This document shows positions 1 to 7,515 of a DNA stretch of 19,016 nt, one piece after another; within the stretch, counting starts at the first letter, position 1, and each line of letters opens with the position of its first letter. The stretch lies in the NCBI GenBank assembly GCA_035575035.1, contig DATLYH010000258.1, positions 1-19,016 on the forward strand, in the 5' to 3' direction. Under the pieces are notes generated by a model that was not told the origin of the DNA, did not search any database, and saw nothing but the letters and a program-made list of their open reading frames with translations. The translations under genes and the position numbers were made by a program. This stretch comes from DATLYH01 sp035575035. GTDB taxonomy: Bacteria > Planctomycetota > Planctomycetia > Gemmatales > Gemmataceae.

Positions 1-2
1 GG

Positions 3-530
3 CCGAGTGTCTTCCCGCCGCAGCCGCCGGGCGTCACGTCGGAAGGGACCTACGGCCCGCTGCCGTGGAAGGTCAGCGAGGGGCCCGACCGCTACCGCCG
101 CGGCCTGTATACCTTCAGCAAGCGCACCGCCCCCTATGCAATGGCCAGCACCTTCGATGCTCCCAGCGGCGAGGCTTGCGTGGCGCGGCGCGAGGTGTCA
201 AACACGCCGCTGCAAGCCTTGACGCTGCTCAATGACGCCGTTTTCGTCGAGGCGGCGCAGGCGCTGGGCCGGCTGACGGCGGCGCAGCCGGGCCCCGCCC
301 AGGCACGGGCAGCGTACCTGTTCCGCCGCTGCCTCGTCCGTCCGCCCAGCGACGACGAGCGGGCGATGCTGGTGGCGTTCTACCACACCCAGAAGGCGCG
401 CTTCGAGCGGCAGGAGCTGGACGCGGCCGCCGTTGCCGGCCCCGGCGAGGGGGACGTGAACGAGCGGGCGGCATGGACCGCCGCGGCCCGGGTGCTGCTG
501 AACCTGGACGAGATGATCACCAAGGACTAA
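3..530 (+). CDS. DUF1553 (PSD1) domain protein, C-terminal end only
   Basis: This is the last roughly 175 residues of a larger protein whose start lies left of the window. The reading frame is open from base 3 to the TAA at 528-530. Visible family hallmarks are an SVFPPQP segment, RRGLYTFSKRTAPY, FDAPSGEACVARR, NTPLQALTLLND and a terminal ARVLLNLDEMITKD. Together these match the end of the DUF1553 domain, which in planctomycetes usually follows PSCyt1 (a c-type cytochrome-like domain) and PSCyt2/DUF1549 domains in large secreted or periplasmic proteins of unknown biochemical role. Such genes are often followed by a DUF1501 gene, but here the next gene is on the opposite strand. Family assignment is confident; function is unknown. 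The cut is the window edge, not a visible mutation. Confidence 0.9.
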   Translation, partial: PSVFPPQPPGVTSEGTYGPLPWKVSEGPDRYRRGLYTFSKRTAPYAMASTFDAPSGEACVARREVSNTPLQALTLLNDAVFVEAAQALGRLTAAQPGPAQARAAYLFRRCLVRPPSDDERAMLVAFYHTQKARFERQELDAAAVAGPGEGDVNERAAWTAAARVLLNLDEMITKD

Positions 531-537
531 GCCGAGA

Positions 538-552
538 CCGTTTCAGAAACGG
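538..552. terminator. small hairpin between convergent genes
   Basis: CCGTTT-CAG-AAACGG forms a 6-bp perfect stem eight bases after the DUF1553 stop codon and just beyond the end of the opposing gene at 557. There is no long T-run, so it is at best a weak or bidirectional terminator. Confidence 0.35.
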
Positions 553-556
553 CCGC

Positions 557-1132
557 TCAATGGGCGCTGTGCCAGGGTCGGCCGCCAAACCGCCTTCCCC
601 CGCCGGGGCCAAAGCGCCAGGGGCCGGGATGCCAAGGCCCCCGGCGGTCGCGATCCATCACCGCAAGGCCGCGGGAACTGTCGGGCCCGAATTGCTCTTC
701 TAACTCTGCCTTTAGACGTGCGAACACCTGGTCGGTGTCGGCAAGCTGGTTGTCACGCATCAGCGCGTAGGCGAATTCGATGGCCTTCCGGCAGTGGCGC
801 TCCTCTTCGGACTGAGCGGGCAAGGGGGGACGGCGAAACCCTACCCAGCCGAGGGCCGGCTCACCCTCGCTCAACTCGCGGAAGCGGACCCCGGCCTCGC
901 GCAGCGTCAGGCGGCCGGCGATCAGCTCCCAGGCGGTCTCCTGCTTCTCCTTTTCGCGGGCCAGGATGGCGTCGAGCCGTTCGTCAAGGTCCTGGGCCTG
1001 GCTCCGCATCTCAATGAAGTAGTTGATCTCTGCCCGGAAGGCGTCGAGCCAGCCGGGGTGAAAATAACTCACGGTGGCCACCAGCGAGTACAGGTAAACG
1101 GCCGTCAGGACCAGTCGCACCGAGGAGTGCAT
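557..1132 (-). CDS. hypothetical membrane-anchored protein (AGRLTLREA-type planctomycete family)
   Basis: This 191-residue protein starts at the ATG at 1132-1130, with a GGAG about ten bases upstream. One N-terminal hydrophobic helix (about residues 4-25, RLVLTAVYLYSLVATVSYF) is followed by a charged helical region with coiled-coil character (about 30-75) containing ELIAGRLTLREAGVRFRELSE. A second conserved-looking stretch is SEEERHCRKAIEFAYALM, and the tail is Gly/Arg/Pro-rich and low in complexity (about 155-191). From memory, the AGRLTL-EA plus SEEER-CR pattern recurs in many copies in planctomycete genomes as uncharacterised proteins; this is recollection, not a search. It is probably an inner-membrane protein with a soluble helical domain. 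No catalytic motif is visible, so no function is assigned. It converges with the DUF1553 gene, leaving 26 bases between them. Confidence 0.7.
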   Translation of the reverse strand: MHSSVRLVLTAVYLYSLVATVSYFHPGWLDAFRAEINYFIEMRSQAQDLDERLDAILAREKEKQETAWELIAGRLTLREAGVRFRELSEGEPALGWVGFRRPPLPAQSEEERHCRKAIEFAYALMRDNQLADTDQVFARLKAELEEQFGPDSSRGLAVMDRDRRGPWHPGPWRFGPGGGRRFGGRPWHSAH

Positions 1133-1233
1133 GGTGAGATAGCTCCGGCAAGATAGGGCGAAAGGGTGAGGGTTCTACCGGCAGGCTCCAGAGAAGTGTA
1201 GCATGGCAGACGTTAAGGAATGGTTAGACGTGG

Positions 1234-1253
1234 ATGAGAAACCATGAGAAACC
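1234..1253 (+). repeat. 10-bp tandem duplication upstream of the methyltransferase
   Basis: ATGAGAAACC occurs twice head to tail. The second copy supplies the ATG at 1244, the less likely upstream start of the homocysteine methyltransferase. It is probably a small local duplication without known function. Confidence 0.6.
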
Positions 1254-1318
1254 GCGGGCGGCGGCCCGGGACGTATCCGGAAGGTGCAGGGCGTTGCCAC
1301 CGCCGCCCTGATGAAGTC

Positions 1319-2242
1319 ATGTCACGCTTTCTCCAAACCCTGCATTCTGGCCGTGTTCTGCTCATGGACGGCGCCATGGGCACGGAGCTGCAACGCGCCG
1401 GTATTCGTGAAGGCGAATGCTACGAGCTGTGGAACCTGACTCATCCCGACCGAGTACGGGCAATCCATCAAGCATATGTTGATGCCGGAGCCGAGGTGCT
1501 GCTGACGAACACCTTCCAGGTCGTCAGGACCTCCCTCGGGCGGCACGACCCGACGCCGTGGGGGCCGTCGCCCTACGACGAGACGCGCAAACTCATCGCG
1601 CTGCAGTGGAGTGCCTACGCTCTTTGCCGCTCGGCCTGCGGTCCCGAGAGGTTCGTACTCGCCGACATCGGGTCTTACCTGGCCGGGTCCAGGGCGGGCG
1701 AGTTTTCCGACCTGAGCAGGCTGCGGCGGGCGGTGGCATGGATCGGCCGGACGGATGCCCTGCTGTTGGAGACGTGCTCGACGCCCCGGGTCCGCCTGGC
1801 AGTCCGCGCTGCCCACAAGGTTTACCCGGGCCTGCCGGTTTTGCTGTCGCTCACCTATCTCCGCGATAGGTCCGGCCGGGTCCAGACGATCAGCGGCCAC
1901 TCACCGGAATGGTTCGCGGAGCGGGCCGAGCAGTGGGGCGTCGCCGCCCTCGGCGTCAACTGCGGGCGTGACATCGGCATGGATGATATCATCGAGATTG
2001 TCCGCCGTTACCGCGCCGTCACCGCCTTGCCGCTGTTCGCTCGCCCCAATGCCGGCACGCCGAAGCGCAAGGGCAAGCATTGGGTCTACCCGCACACGCC
2101 GGCCACGATGGCCAAGCGCCTGCCCGAGCTGCTGGAAGCAGGCGTCTGCATGGTCGGCGGCTGCTGCGGCACTACGCCCGAGCACATCGCCGCCTTTCGA
2201 CCGATCATCGACCGGTGGAATGCGCGCTCGTCCGGCGGTTAG
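1319..2242 (+). CDS. homocysteine S-methyltransferase family protein
   Basis: The predicted 307-residue cytosolic zinc enzyme would transfer a methyl group from a donor such as S-methylmethionine or betaine to homocysteine, giving methionine. The N-terminal LLMDGAMGTELQRAG and LLTNTFQ segments are typical of the Pfam S-methyl_trans TIM barrel. The three zinc-binding cysteines are present: Cys215 in GVNCG and Cys282-Cys283 in GGCCGT near the C-terminus. Length fits the single-domain MmuM/BHMT-like enzymes; there are no cobalamin or folate domains, so it is not MetH. I chose the ATG at 1319, which begins MSRFLQTL just before the conserved core. The same frame is open back to an ATG at 1244, but that extension is Arg/Gly-rich and unlike the family. 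No good Shine-Dalgarno precedes either start. The methyl donor cannot be read from sequence. Confidence 0.88.
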   Translation: MSRFLQTLHSGRVLLMDGAMGTELQRAGIREGECYELWNLTHPDRVRAIHQAYVDAGAEVLLTNTFQVVRTSLGRHDPTPWGPSPYDETRKLIALQWSAYALCRSACGPERFVLADIGSYLAGSRAGEFSDLSRLRRAVAWIGRTDALLLETCSTPRVRLAVRAAHKVYPGLPVLLSLTYLRDRSGRVQTISGHSPEWFAERAEQWGVAALGVNCGRDIGMDDIIEIVRRYRAVTALPLFARPNAGTPKRKGKHWVYPHTPATMAKRLPELLEAGVCMVGGCCGTTPEHIAAFRPIIDRWNARSSGG

Positions 2243-2275
2243 GCCACGACGCGCTGCAGCACAGCTAACCGCCGG
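2232..2275. terminator. 11-bp perfect inverted repeat containing both convergent stop codons
   Basis: CCGGCGGTTAG (2232-2242) and its exact reverse complement CTAACCGCCGG (2265-2275) flank a 22-base loop. Each arm encodes the last two residues and the TAG stop of one of the two convergent genes (Gly-Gly-stop in both). The stem can form in either transcript, so it is a plausible bidirectional terminator or 3'-end stabiliser, although there is no T-tract. Confidence 0.55.
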
Positions 2276-3608
2276 TTTCACACCATGCTGCCACCGCCAG
2301 CAGCTCGGCCTCTGCCCACGGCCGGCCGATCAGCTGCACACCCAGCGGCAGCCCGCTCGGATCGCGGGCTGTCGGGAACGAGACCGTCGGCAGGCCGGTG
2401 TAACTCCAGGGCGAATTGAACGCTGGGTCGCCGGTCGTGCTTGCGTCGGGGGCCGGGCCGGTTGTCGCCGGCGTCAGGAGCGCATCGACGCCGTCAAAGC
2501 AGGCCAACATTTCGCGCGCCAGCTGCCGCTGATGTTCCTTGCAGCGGGCGTACTCGTCGGCGGGGCAGGCCAGGCCCTCTTCCACCAGGCCGCGGATCTG
2601 GCGGTCGTAGTCGTCCGGATAGCGGCGCAGGCGCGGCCCGTGGTAGGCCGCCGCCTCCACCGCCATCACTGTCCGGTGCCGCGGGATGACCTCGGCGAAT
2701 GAGGCGGGCAGGGCCACGTCCACCACAGCGGCGCCGCGCCCGCGGTAGGAGGCAATCACCTGCTCCATCATCTCCCGCACCGGCGGCTCGGCTCGCTCAT
2801 CGAACAGCCCGCGCAGCCGGCCCAGGCGCGGCGGCGGCAGCGGGCGATCCAGAGCCGCTACCAGGTCAGGCACCGCCCGGTCGGCGCAGAGCGGATCGCG
2901 CGGGTCAGGACCGGCGATAGCTTGCAACAGGATGGCCAGGTCGCGCACGCAGCGGGCGATCGGGCCAACATGGTCCATCGACGGCGCCAGCGGCAACACG
3001 CCGTCGCCGCTGACCCGGCCGAAGGTCGGCTTGCAGCCGGCCGCCCCACAGTAGGTGGCCGGCCGGGTGATCGAGCCGCCCGTCTGCGAGCCCAGGGCGC
3101 CCAGGCACATGCCGGTTGCCACCGCTGCCGCCGAGCCGCTGCTGGAGCCGCCCGGCGTCCGTCCCGGGTCGTGCGGGTTGCGCGTCGGCGGCGGGTCAAA
3201 GCTGGCGTACTGCGTCGTCACCGTCTTGCCCAGGAACACCGCCCCTGCCTGACGCAGCCGCTGCACCACAGTGGCGTCACGGCGGGCGATGCTGTTGATC
3301 CACCGCCGCGAGCCGGCCGCCGTCGGCCAATCGAAGACATCGAAGATGTCCTTGATGCCCAGCGGGATGCCGTGTAGCGGGCCACGGTACTGCCCGCGCT
3401 TCAGCTCCGCCGTCAGCCGCTCCGCCTCGGCGTAGGCCCCCTCGCGGTCCACGAAAACCCAGGCCCGGACCTGGGCCTCAAACCGGTCGATGTTGGCCAG
3501 GCAGGTTTCCAGCAGATCGACCGGGGACAGCCGGCCGGCGCGCAACGCTGCGGCCGCCTGGTGGATGGTGAGCGAGTCCGTAGCCCGTGGTCTGTGGTCC
3601 GTAGTCAT
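2265..3608 (-). CDS. amidase-signature family enzyme
   Basis: The protein is about 447 residues and carries a complete amidase signature fold. The Ser-cisSer-Lys triad is visible: Lys86 in GIPLGIKD, the cis-Ser in GGSSSGSAAA (about 155) and the nucleophile Ser179 in TGGSITRPA. Family members hydrolyse amide bonds or, as GatA, release ammonia from glutamine for tRNA amidation. No gatB or gatC is nearby and the sequence is not distinctive enough for GatA, so I call it a general amidase with unknown substrate. The start is uncertain. An in-frame ATG at 3668 adds 20 residues, but that stretch lies in repeat-derived DNA. The ATG at 3608 is preferred because homology-like sequence begins with SLTIHQAAAAL. 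Even then, the first dozen residues (MTTDHRPRATDS) are encoded by a heptamer array. The gene is divergent from argC. Confidence 0.87.
   Translation of the reverse strand: MTTDHRPRATDSLTIHQAAAALRAGRLSPVDLLETCLANIDRFEAQVRAWVFVDREGAYAEAERLTAELKRGQYRGPLHGIPLGIKDIFDVFDWPTAAGSRRWINSIARRDATVVQRLRQAGAVFLGKTVTTQYASFDPPPTRNPHDPGRTPGGSSSGSAAAVATGMCLGALGSQTGGSITRPATYCGAAGCKPTFGRVSGDGVLPLAPSMDHVGPIARCVRDLAILLQAIAGPDPRDPLCADRAVPDLVAALDRPLPPPRLGRLRGLFDERAEPPVREMMEQVIASYRGRGAAVVDVALPASFAEVIPRHRTVMAVEAAAYHGPRLRRYPDDYDRQIRGLVEEGLACPADEYARCKEHQRQLAREMLACFDGVDALLTPATTGPAPDASTTGDPAFNSPWSYTGLPTVSFPTARDPSGLPLGVQLIGRPWAEAELLAVAAWCETGG
3574..3608 (-). repeat. degenerate heptamer array, five units, overlapping the amidase start
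   Basis: On the plus strand this block reads as five consecutive 7-mers: GAGTCCG, TAGCCCG, TGGTCTG, TGGTCCG and TAGTCAT, variants of TAGTCCG. It ends exactly at the amidase ATG (3606-3608), so codons 1 to about 12 are made of repeat units. It is in opposite orientation to the block at 3657-3691. Confidence 0.8.
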
Positions 3609-3656
3609 TGGCGTGTCCTCGGTGTACAGTGAGTAGAGGTCGGTGGTCAGGTGCCA

Positions 3657-3691
3657 CGGACTGTTCACTACGGACTACGGACTACGGACTA
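3657..3691 (+). repeat. heptamer array, five units, just upstream of argC
   Basis: CGGACTG and TTCACTA are followed by three exact CGGACTA units. CGGACTA is the reverse complement of TAGTCCG, so this 35-bp block is an inverted counterpart of 3574-3608, separated from it by 48 bp. It ends seven bases before the argC ATG and could influence initiation for both divergent genes through DNA or RNA structure. Confidence 0.85.
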
Positions 3692-3698
3692 AGAACGA

Positions 3699-4712
3699 AT
3701 GGTCAAGGTGGCCATCCTGGGCGGCTCGGGTTACACGGCCGCGGAGTTGATCAAGATCCTGCTGCGCCATCCGGGGGTGGAGATCGTGGCGGTCACGTCG
3801 CGGCAGCAGGACACGCCGTTGCTGGCGGAGTTGCACCCCAGCCTGCGGGGACGGATCGACCTGCGCTGTGAACCGTTCAACGCCGACCGACTGGTGGCCC
3901 GCGGCGTGCAGTGCGCCTTTGGCTGCCTGCCGCACGGTGTCAGCATGAGCATCCTGCCGGCGCTGCTGGAACGCGGTGTGCGCGTCATCGACCTTAGCGC
4001 CGATTACCGCCTGCGCGATCCCAATGTCTACGCCCAGTGGTATGGCGAGAGTCACGAGGACCTTGCCCACCTGACCCAGGCGGTCTACGGGCTGCCGGAA
4101 CTCTACGCGGACGAAATCCGGACGGCCCAGCTGGTCGCCAACCCCGGCTGCTACCCGCAGACGGCCATCCTCGGCCTGGCGCCGCTGGTGGCCGGCAAGT
4201 ACATCGAGCCGCGGTCGATCATCGTGGACAGCAAAAGTGGCATCTCCGGGGCGGGGCGCACGCCGAAACTGGCCTACCACTTCCCCGAGTGCAACGAGAG
4301 CGTCGCCGCTTACCAGGTCGGCCAGCATCGGCACACGCCGGAGATCGAGCAGGCCCTGACCGATGTGGCCGGCGAGCCGGTCGAGGTGGTCTTCACGCCG
4401 CACCTGATCCCGATGGACCGCGGCATTTTCACTACCATCTATGCTACACCGCACCGCCCCCTGGCCCCGGACCAACTCCTGGAGCTGTACCGGCACTACT
4501 ACGCCCGGGCACCGTTTGTGCGCGTGGTCGATCATCTGCCGGCGACCAAGGACAGCGCCGGCACCAATTTCCTGGACCTGAGCGTGCGTGTGGCCCGCGG
4601 CCGGGTCATTGTCCTGGCGTGCGAGGACAATCTGGTGCGCGGCGCCAGCGGCGTGGCGGTGCAGAATTTCAACCTCATGTATGGCTTCGACGAACGGACG
4701 GCGCTGTTATGA
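3699..4712 (+). CDS. argC: N-acetyl-gamma-glutamyl-phosphate reductase
   Basis: This enzyme performs the NADPH-dependent reduction of N-acetyl-glutamyl phosphate to N-acetylglutamate semialdehyde, the third step of arginine biosynthesis, in the cytosol. At 337 residues it matches type-1 ArgC length. An N-terminal Rossmann motif GGSGYTAAE (about 8-16) binds NADP. The active-site Cys151 sits in NPGCYPQ. Other family blocks are FGCLPHG, DLSADYRLRD, SGISGAGR, PHLIPMDRGI and DNLVRGASGVAVQN, with the usual ending LMYGF. The ATG at 3699 starts MVKVAILGGSG directly at the domain. There is only a weak purine-rich stretch (AAGAA) upstream because the heptamer array abuts the start. No other arg gene lies in the window, so the pathway seems scattered, as is common in planctomycetes. 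Confidence 0.96.
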   Translation: MVKVAILGGSGYTAAELIKILLRHPGVEIVAVTSRQQDTPLLAELHPSLRGRIDLRCEPFNADRLVARGVQCAFGCLPHGVSMSILPALLERGVRVIDLSADYRLRDPNVYAQWYGESHEDLAHLTQAVYGLPELYADEIRTAQLVANPGCYPQTAILGLAPLVAGKYIEPRSIIVDSKSGISGAGRTPKLAYHFPECNESVAAYQVGQHRHTPEIEQALTDVAGEPVEVVFTPHLIPMDRGIFTTIYATPHRPLAPDQLLELYRHYYARAPFVRVVDHLPATKDSAGTNFLDLSVRVARGRVIVLACEDNLVRGASGVAVQNFNLMYGFDERTALL

Positions 4713-4718
4713 CAGCGC
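4701..4718. terminator. hairpin spanning the argC stop codon
   Basis: GCGCTGT-TATG-ACAGCGC gives a perfect 7-bp stem with a 4-base loop; the argC TGA (4710-4712) lies in the loop and the start of the right arm. The stop of the opposing lipoprotein gene is 13 bases further on. No T-run is present, so a termination role is tentative. Confidence 0.4.
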
Positions 4719-4731
4719 GGCGCCGGAAGGG

Positions 4732-5646
4732 TCAACCAGGTCCGGCCTGGGGTGGTTCCGCCGGGACGACTTCCGCGACTGGCTGCGCCCGGCGGGCCCG
4801 GTCCGATCGGGAGCGCCGCACGAACAGCCAGGTCGGGACGGCGATGACGGCCAGCAGCGGCAGCCAGGGGACCAGGGCCACGGCCGCGAGCAAGAGTCCC
4901 TTGCCGCAGGTGAGCAACACGTCGAGCGATCCGGTGAAGGTCCGGCCGAGGGTGGTGGCGAAGGAGGGCGATGCGGCGGGAACGTAATCCTTCCTCTCCT
5001 GGAGGGAGACGGTCACCGTGGTCAACTCGGTCAGCTTGGTCAGCTTCTGCAGCCGGCCCTGGGCTTGCTCGATCTCGCCCCGCACCCGGGCCAGTTCCCG
5101 CTCGACGGCCAGGATGTCTTCCAGCTTTCCTGTGGACTTCTTCAGGTGATCGAGCAGCCGCTCCTCTTCCACGCGCTTGTTCTTGAGGCGGGCTTCCAGG
5201 TCGTAGTACTCGTCGGTAACGTCCTGGGAGTCGGTGGTGCTCCGCTGCGGTTCGCCCAGCGAATCGAGCGCGGCCAGGAACGCCCGGAAGTTCGCCACGG
5301 GTACCCGGACGGTCCAGGTGCCGGAACGGCGCGTGCCCGGCGAGCCGCGCACCTCCGATTTAGCGACGTAGCCCTTGTACTCTTCGAGCAGTTGGAGCAG
5401 GGTCTTTTGGGCCGCGTCGAAGTCCTCGACCACTAGTTCAACGTGGGCGGTGTAGATGATCTTCCGTGCAACCGACTGCGGCTTCTGCTCCGGCGCCGGC
5501 TGAGCTTCTCCCCCGGCCTTGAACTGGTTGGCGGGCGCGTCACCCCCCTCTGGGGCGGATTTTGGGGCGTGTAGGAACCCTGGTTCCCTGCCGCATCCCA
5601 GCAGGAGGAAGGTGACGAGGATGATGAGAAAGTGCAGGAGTCTCAT
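4732..5646 (-). CDS. DUF4349 domain lipoprotein
   Basis: This predicted 304-residue envelope protein has a lipoprotein signal (MRLLHFLIILVTFLLLGC) with lipobox Cys18, then a Pro/Ala-rich linker. From about residue 65 comes a DUF4349 domain: RKIIYTAHVELVVEDF, a long charged coiled-coil helix around VTDEYYDLEARLKNKRVEEERLL, and VERELARVRGEIEQAQGRL. A transmembrane helix lies near the C-terminus (about 251-276), followed by an Arg-rich cytoplasmic tail. This layout is the usual one for DUF4349 proteins, whose function is unknown; a role in sensing or envelope structure has only been suggested. I chose the ATG at 5646 because it places the lipobox at the normal distance; an ATG at 5667 would add seven residues. 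The gene converges with argC and is divergent from the ATPase-GNAT gene. Confidence 0.85.
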   Translation of the reverse strand: MRLLHFLIILVTFLLLGCGREPGFLHAPKSAPEGGDAPANQFKAGGEAQPAPEQKPQSVARKIIYTAHVELVVEDFDAAQKTLLQLLEEYKGYVAKSEVRGSPGTRRSGTWTVRVPVANFRAFLAALDSLGEPQRSTTDSQDVTDEYYDLEARLKNKRVEEERLLDHLKKSTGKLEDILAVERELARVRGEIEQAQGRLQKLTKLTELTTVTVSLQERKDYVPAASPSFATTLGRTFTGSLDVLLTCGKGLLLAAVALVPWLPLLAVIAVPTWLFVRRSRSDRARRAQPVAEVVPAEPPQAGPG

Positions 5647-5946
5647 GGGAGTGCCGTCTTTCTGCAAGAGAGGCCAGCTTGAAGAGCCGACTCCGGTCGA
5701 TGGGAAGGGCGTCCGCCTGGCAGTTCAGCGCTGCTAACAGTAATGATGCGCCCCGATGTCGGGCTATTCCAGGGGAAACTTGAGGAGCGGTCCCGACGAC
5801 CGCAGGGCGCCAAGGTGAGATCACCTGCCTCTTCCACCCGGCGCCTCATTATGAAGTACGATATGGCAAGCAAGCGGGGCCCACCCGTCCGCTCGCCAAG
5901 AATCTCGCTTTCATGAGTGACCGACCCGTAGGCAGGAGCATCCGCC
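5647..5946. other. 300-bp divergent intergenic region
   Basis: No convincing gene is present. The short reading frames here are Arg/Pro/Ser-rich shadows. It should contain promoters for the lipoprotein (-) and the ATPase-GNAT gene (+). A relatively AT-rich patch at about 5850-5870 is the most promoter-like part, but I cannot pair -35 and -10 boxes with confidence. Confidence 0.5.
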
Positions 5947-7443
5947 ATGCCTGATCCCGTCCCGACCGCTGAGCGCCTGCTGGCCCGCCTGACCGTGCCT
6001 GCCGAGGCCGACAATCTCCCCGCCGTCCTCGACCTGGTACGCGACCTGGCGGCCCGGCAGGGCCTGACTGTCCGCGAGGTCGAGCGGCTCGCTTTCGTCG
6101 CCGAGGAGGCCTGCGCCGGCGTCGTCGCAAATGCCTACCCCGCCGGGCAGCCAGGGAACATCGACGTGATCCTCCTGCGCCGCCCGGGACAGCTCGTCGT
6201 GGCCGTCGAGGACCAGGGAATGCCGGCTGACTACCAGGCGCTTCAGGAGGGGGGCTTCGGCTTGGGCGAGATGCTGCGCCGCTTCCTCGACGGCGAGATC
6301 CGTTGCCTGAATCTGGGCCGACATGGCAACCGTGTCGAGCTAGTCAAGAAATTGCCGCCTGCCCCATTGCAAGCCGACCTGGCCGAGCAGGAGGCGAAGC
6401 GCACCGCTGGCGCGCCCCCGGCCGCCGCTGAGGAGCCGCTCACCCTCCGCCTTCTTAAGGCGGACGAGACCCTGGCCCTGGTACGTTGTCTGTACCGGTG
6501 CTACGGCTACACCTACGATGCCGATTACATGTACGACCCCCAGCGCATCCGTGAGCTACAGGAAGCGGGGCTGATGCGGTCGTTCGTGGTCGTCAACCCG
6601 GCCGGGGAGGTTGTCGGCCATCTGGCCCTCAACTTGGAGGCGCCCGGCGCCGTCGTAGGTGAGTCGGCCCAGGCGTTTGTAGACCCGCGCTACCGCGGCC
6701 ACGGCCTACTGGAGAAGCTCAAGACCTTGCTGAAGGAGTACGCCCACACCCACGGCATCCGCGGCGTTTACAGTGAGGCGGTGACTGTCCACCCCTACTC
6801 GCAGAAGGGCAACCTTGCCCTGGGCGCCCACGAGACGGGGCTGCTGCTCGGGTACGTCCCGGCGACGGTGTCGTACCGACAGATCAAGGAATCGCAGAAG
6901 CAGCGCCAGGCTGTGGTCCTGTTCTACCTGCCGGCGGGCGACTCGCCGCCACAGGCTGTCTACCCGCCGCCCTGCCACGAAGCACTGATCCGCCGCGTGT
7001 ACGAACGGCTCGGGCTGCCGCGCGAGGTCCGCGCCACACCGGGCGGGCCGACCGACCTGCCGGCAGCAGCGCAGATGGACGTGAAGGTCCGCACCGACCA
7101 CAACGAGGCGTTCCTGCGAGTACGCCGCTTCGGCCAGGACTTGGAGCAGCAGGTTCACTTCCGGCTGCGCGAACTGTGCCTGGAACGGCTCGACTGCATC
7201 TACCTCGACTTGCCATTGTCAGACCCGGAAACTGCGTCGGCCTGCGACCGGCTGGAGAAGCTGGGCCTGTTCTTTGGAGGCGTCATCCCCGAAATCGCCG
7301 ACGGTGACGCGCTGCGGCTGCAGTTCCTTAACAACGTCGCTGTTGATCCCAGTCAGATCCAACTTGCCTCTGACTTCGGGCGGGAGTTGCTGGCCTACGT
7401 GCTCCGCGCGAAGGACTCCGCGCCGCAGGTCGTGTTCAATTGA
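5947..7443 (+). CDS. RsbW-like ATPase domain fused to GNAT acetyltransferase
   Basis: This 498-residue protein has an AGGAG site at 5934-5938, eight bases before the ATG. Residues 1 to about 137 resemble the HATPase_c_2 fold of anti-sigma kinases (RsbW/SpoIIAB): an N-box-like AEEACAGVVANAY, a G1-like VEDQG, and a G2-like GGFGLGEMLRRF. The N-box Glu is kept (Glu54), but the Mg-coordinating Asn of SpoIIAB is Gly58 and the usual His is Asn62. Residues about 165-310 form a GNAT domain with the acetyl-CoA motif DPRYRGHGLL. Residues about 365-498 may be a further degenerate GNAT-like or unknown domain. It may couple partner-switch signalling to acetylation, but no anti-anti-sigma, phosphatase or sigma factor gene lies in the window. 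Domain calls are good; function is inferred only. Confidence 0.82.
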   Translation: MPDPVPTAERLLARLTVPAEADNLPAVLDLVRDLAARQGLTVREVERLAFVAEEACAGVVANAYPAGQPGNIDVILLRRPGQLVVAVEDQGMPADYQALQEGGFGLGEMLRRFLDGEIRCLNLGRHGNRVELVKKLPPAPLQADLAEQEAKRTAGAPPAAAEEPLTLRLLKADETLALVRCLYRCYGYTYDADYMYDPQRIRELQEAGLMRSFVVVNPAGEVVGHLALNLEAPGAVVGESAQAFVDPRYRGHGLLEKLKTLLKEYAHTHGIRGVYSEAVTVHPYSQKGNLALGAHETGLLLGYVPATVSYRQIKESQKQRQAVVLFYLPAGDSPPQAVYPPPCHEALIRRVYERLGLPREVRATPGGPTDLPAAAQMDVKVRTDHNEAFLRVRRFGQDLEQQVHFRLRELCLERLDCIYLDLPLSDPETASACDRLEKLGLFFGGVIPEIADGDALRLQFLNNVAVDPSQIQLASDFGRELLAYVLRAKDSAPQVVFN

Positions 7444-7449
7444 AACGGG

Positions 7450-7487
7450 AAATCAGTAGGCACACTCTGCGTGCCTGCTGATTTTTC
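7450..7487 (+). terminator. rho-independent terminator
   Basis: Seven bases after the ATPase-GNAT stop, a 14-bp stem (7450-7463 with 7471-7484, one G-U pair) encloses a 7-base loop. The run of five T at 7482-7486 begins in the 3' arm and runs past the stem. It is the clearest intrinsic terminator in the window and isolates that gene from the glucan cluster. Confidence 0.88.
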
Positions 7488-7515
7488 TAAGGACTGGTGG
7501 TGTCATCCGGGGTGG

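Noticed and set aside
1244..1318. N-terminal extension of the homocysteine methyltransferase
   Set aside because: The 25 extra residues are Arg/Gly-rich and unlike the family, and the ATG comes from a 10-bp tandem duplication; ATG 1319 fits the domain start.
2265..3608. Naming the amidase gatA
   Set aside because: The catalytic triad is shared by all amidase-signature enzymes; there is no gatB or gatC nearby and no GatA-specific feature I can verify.
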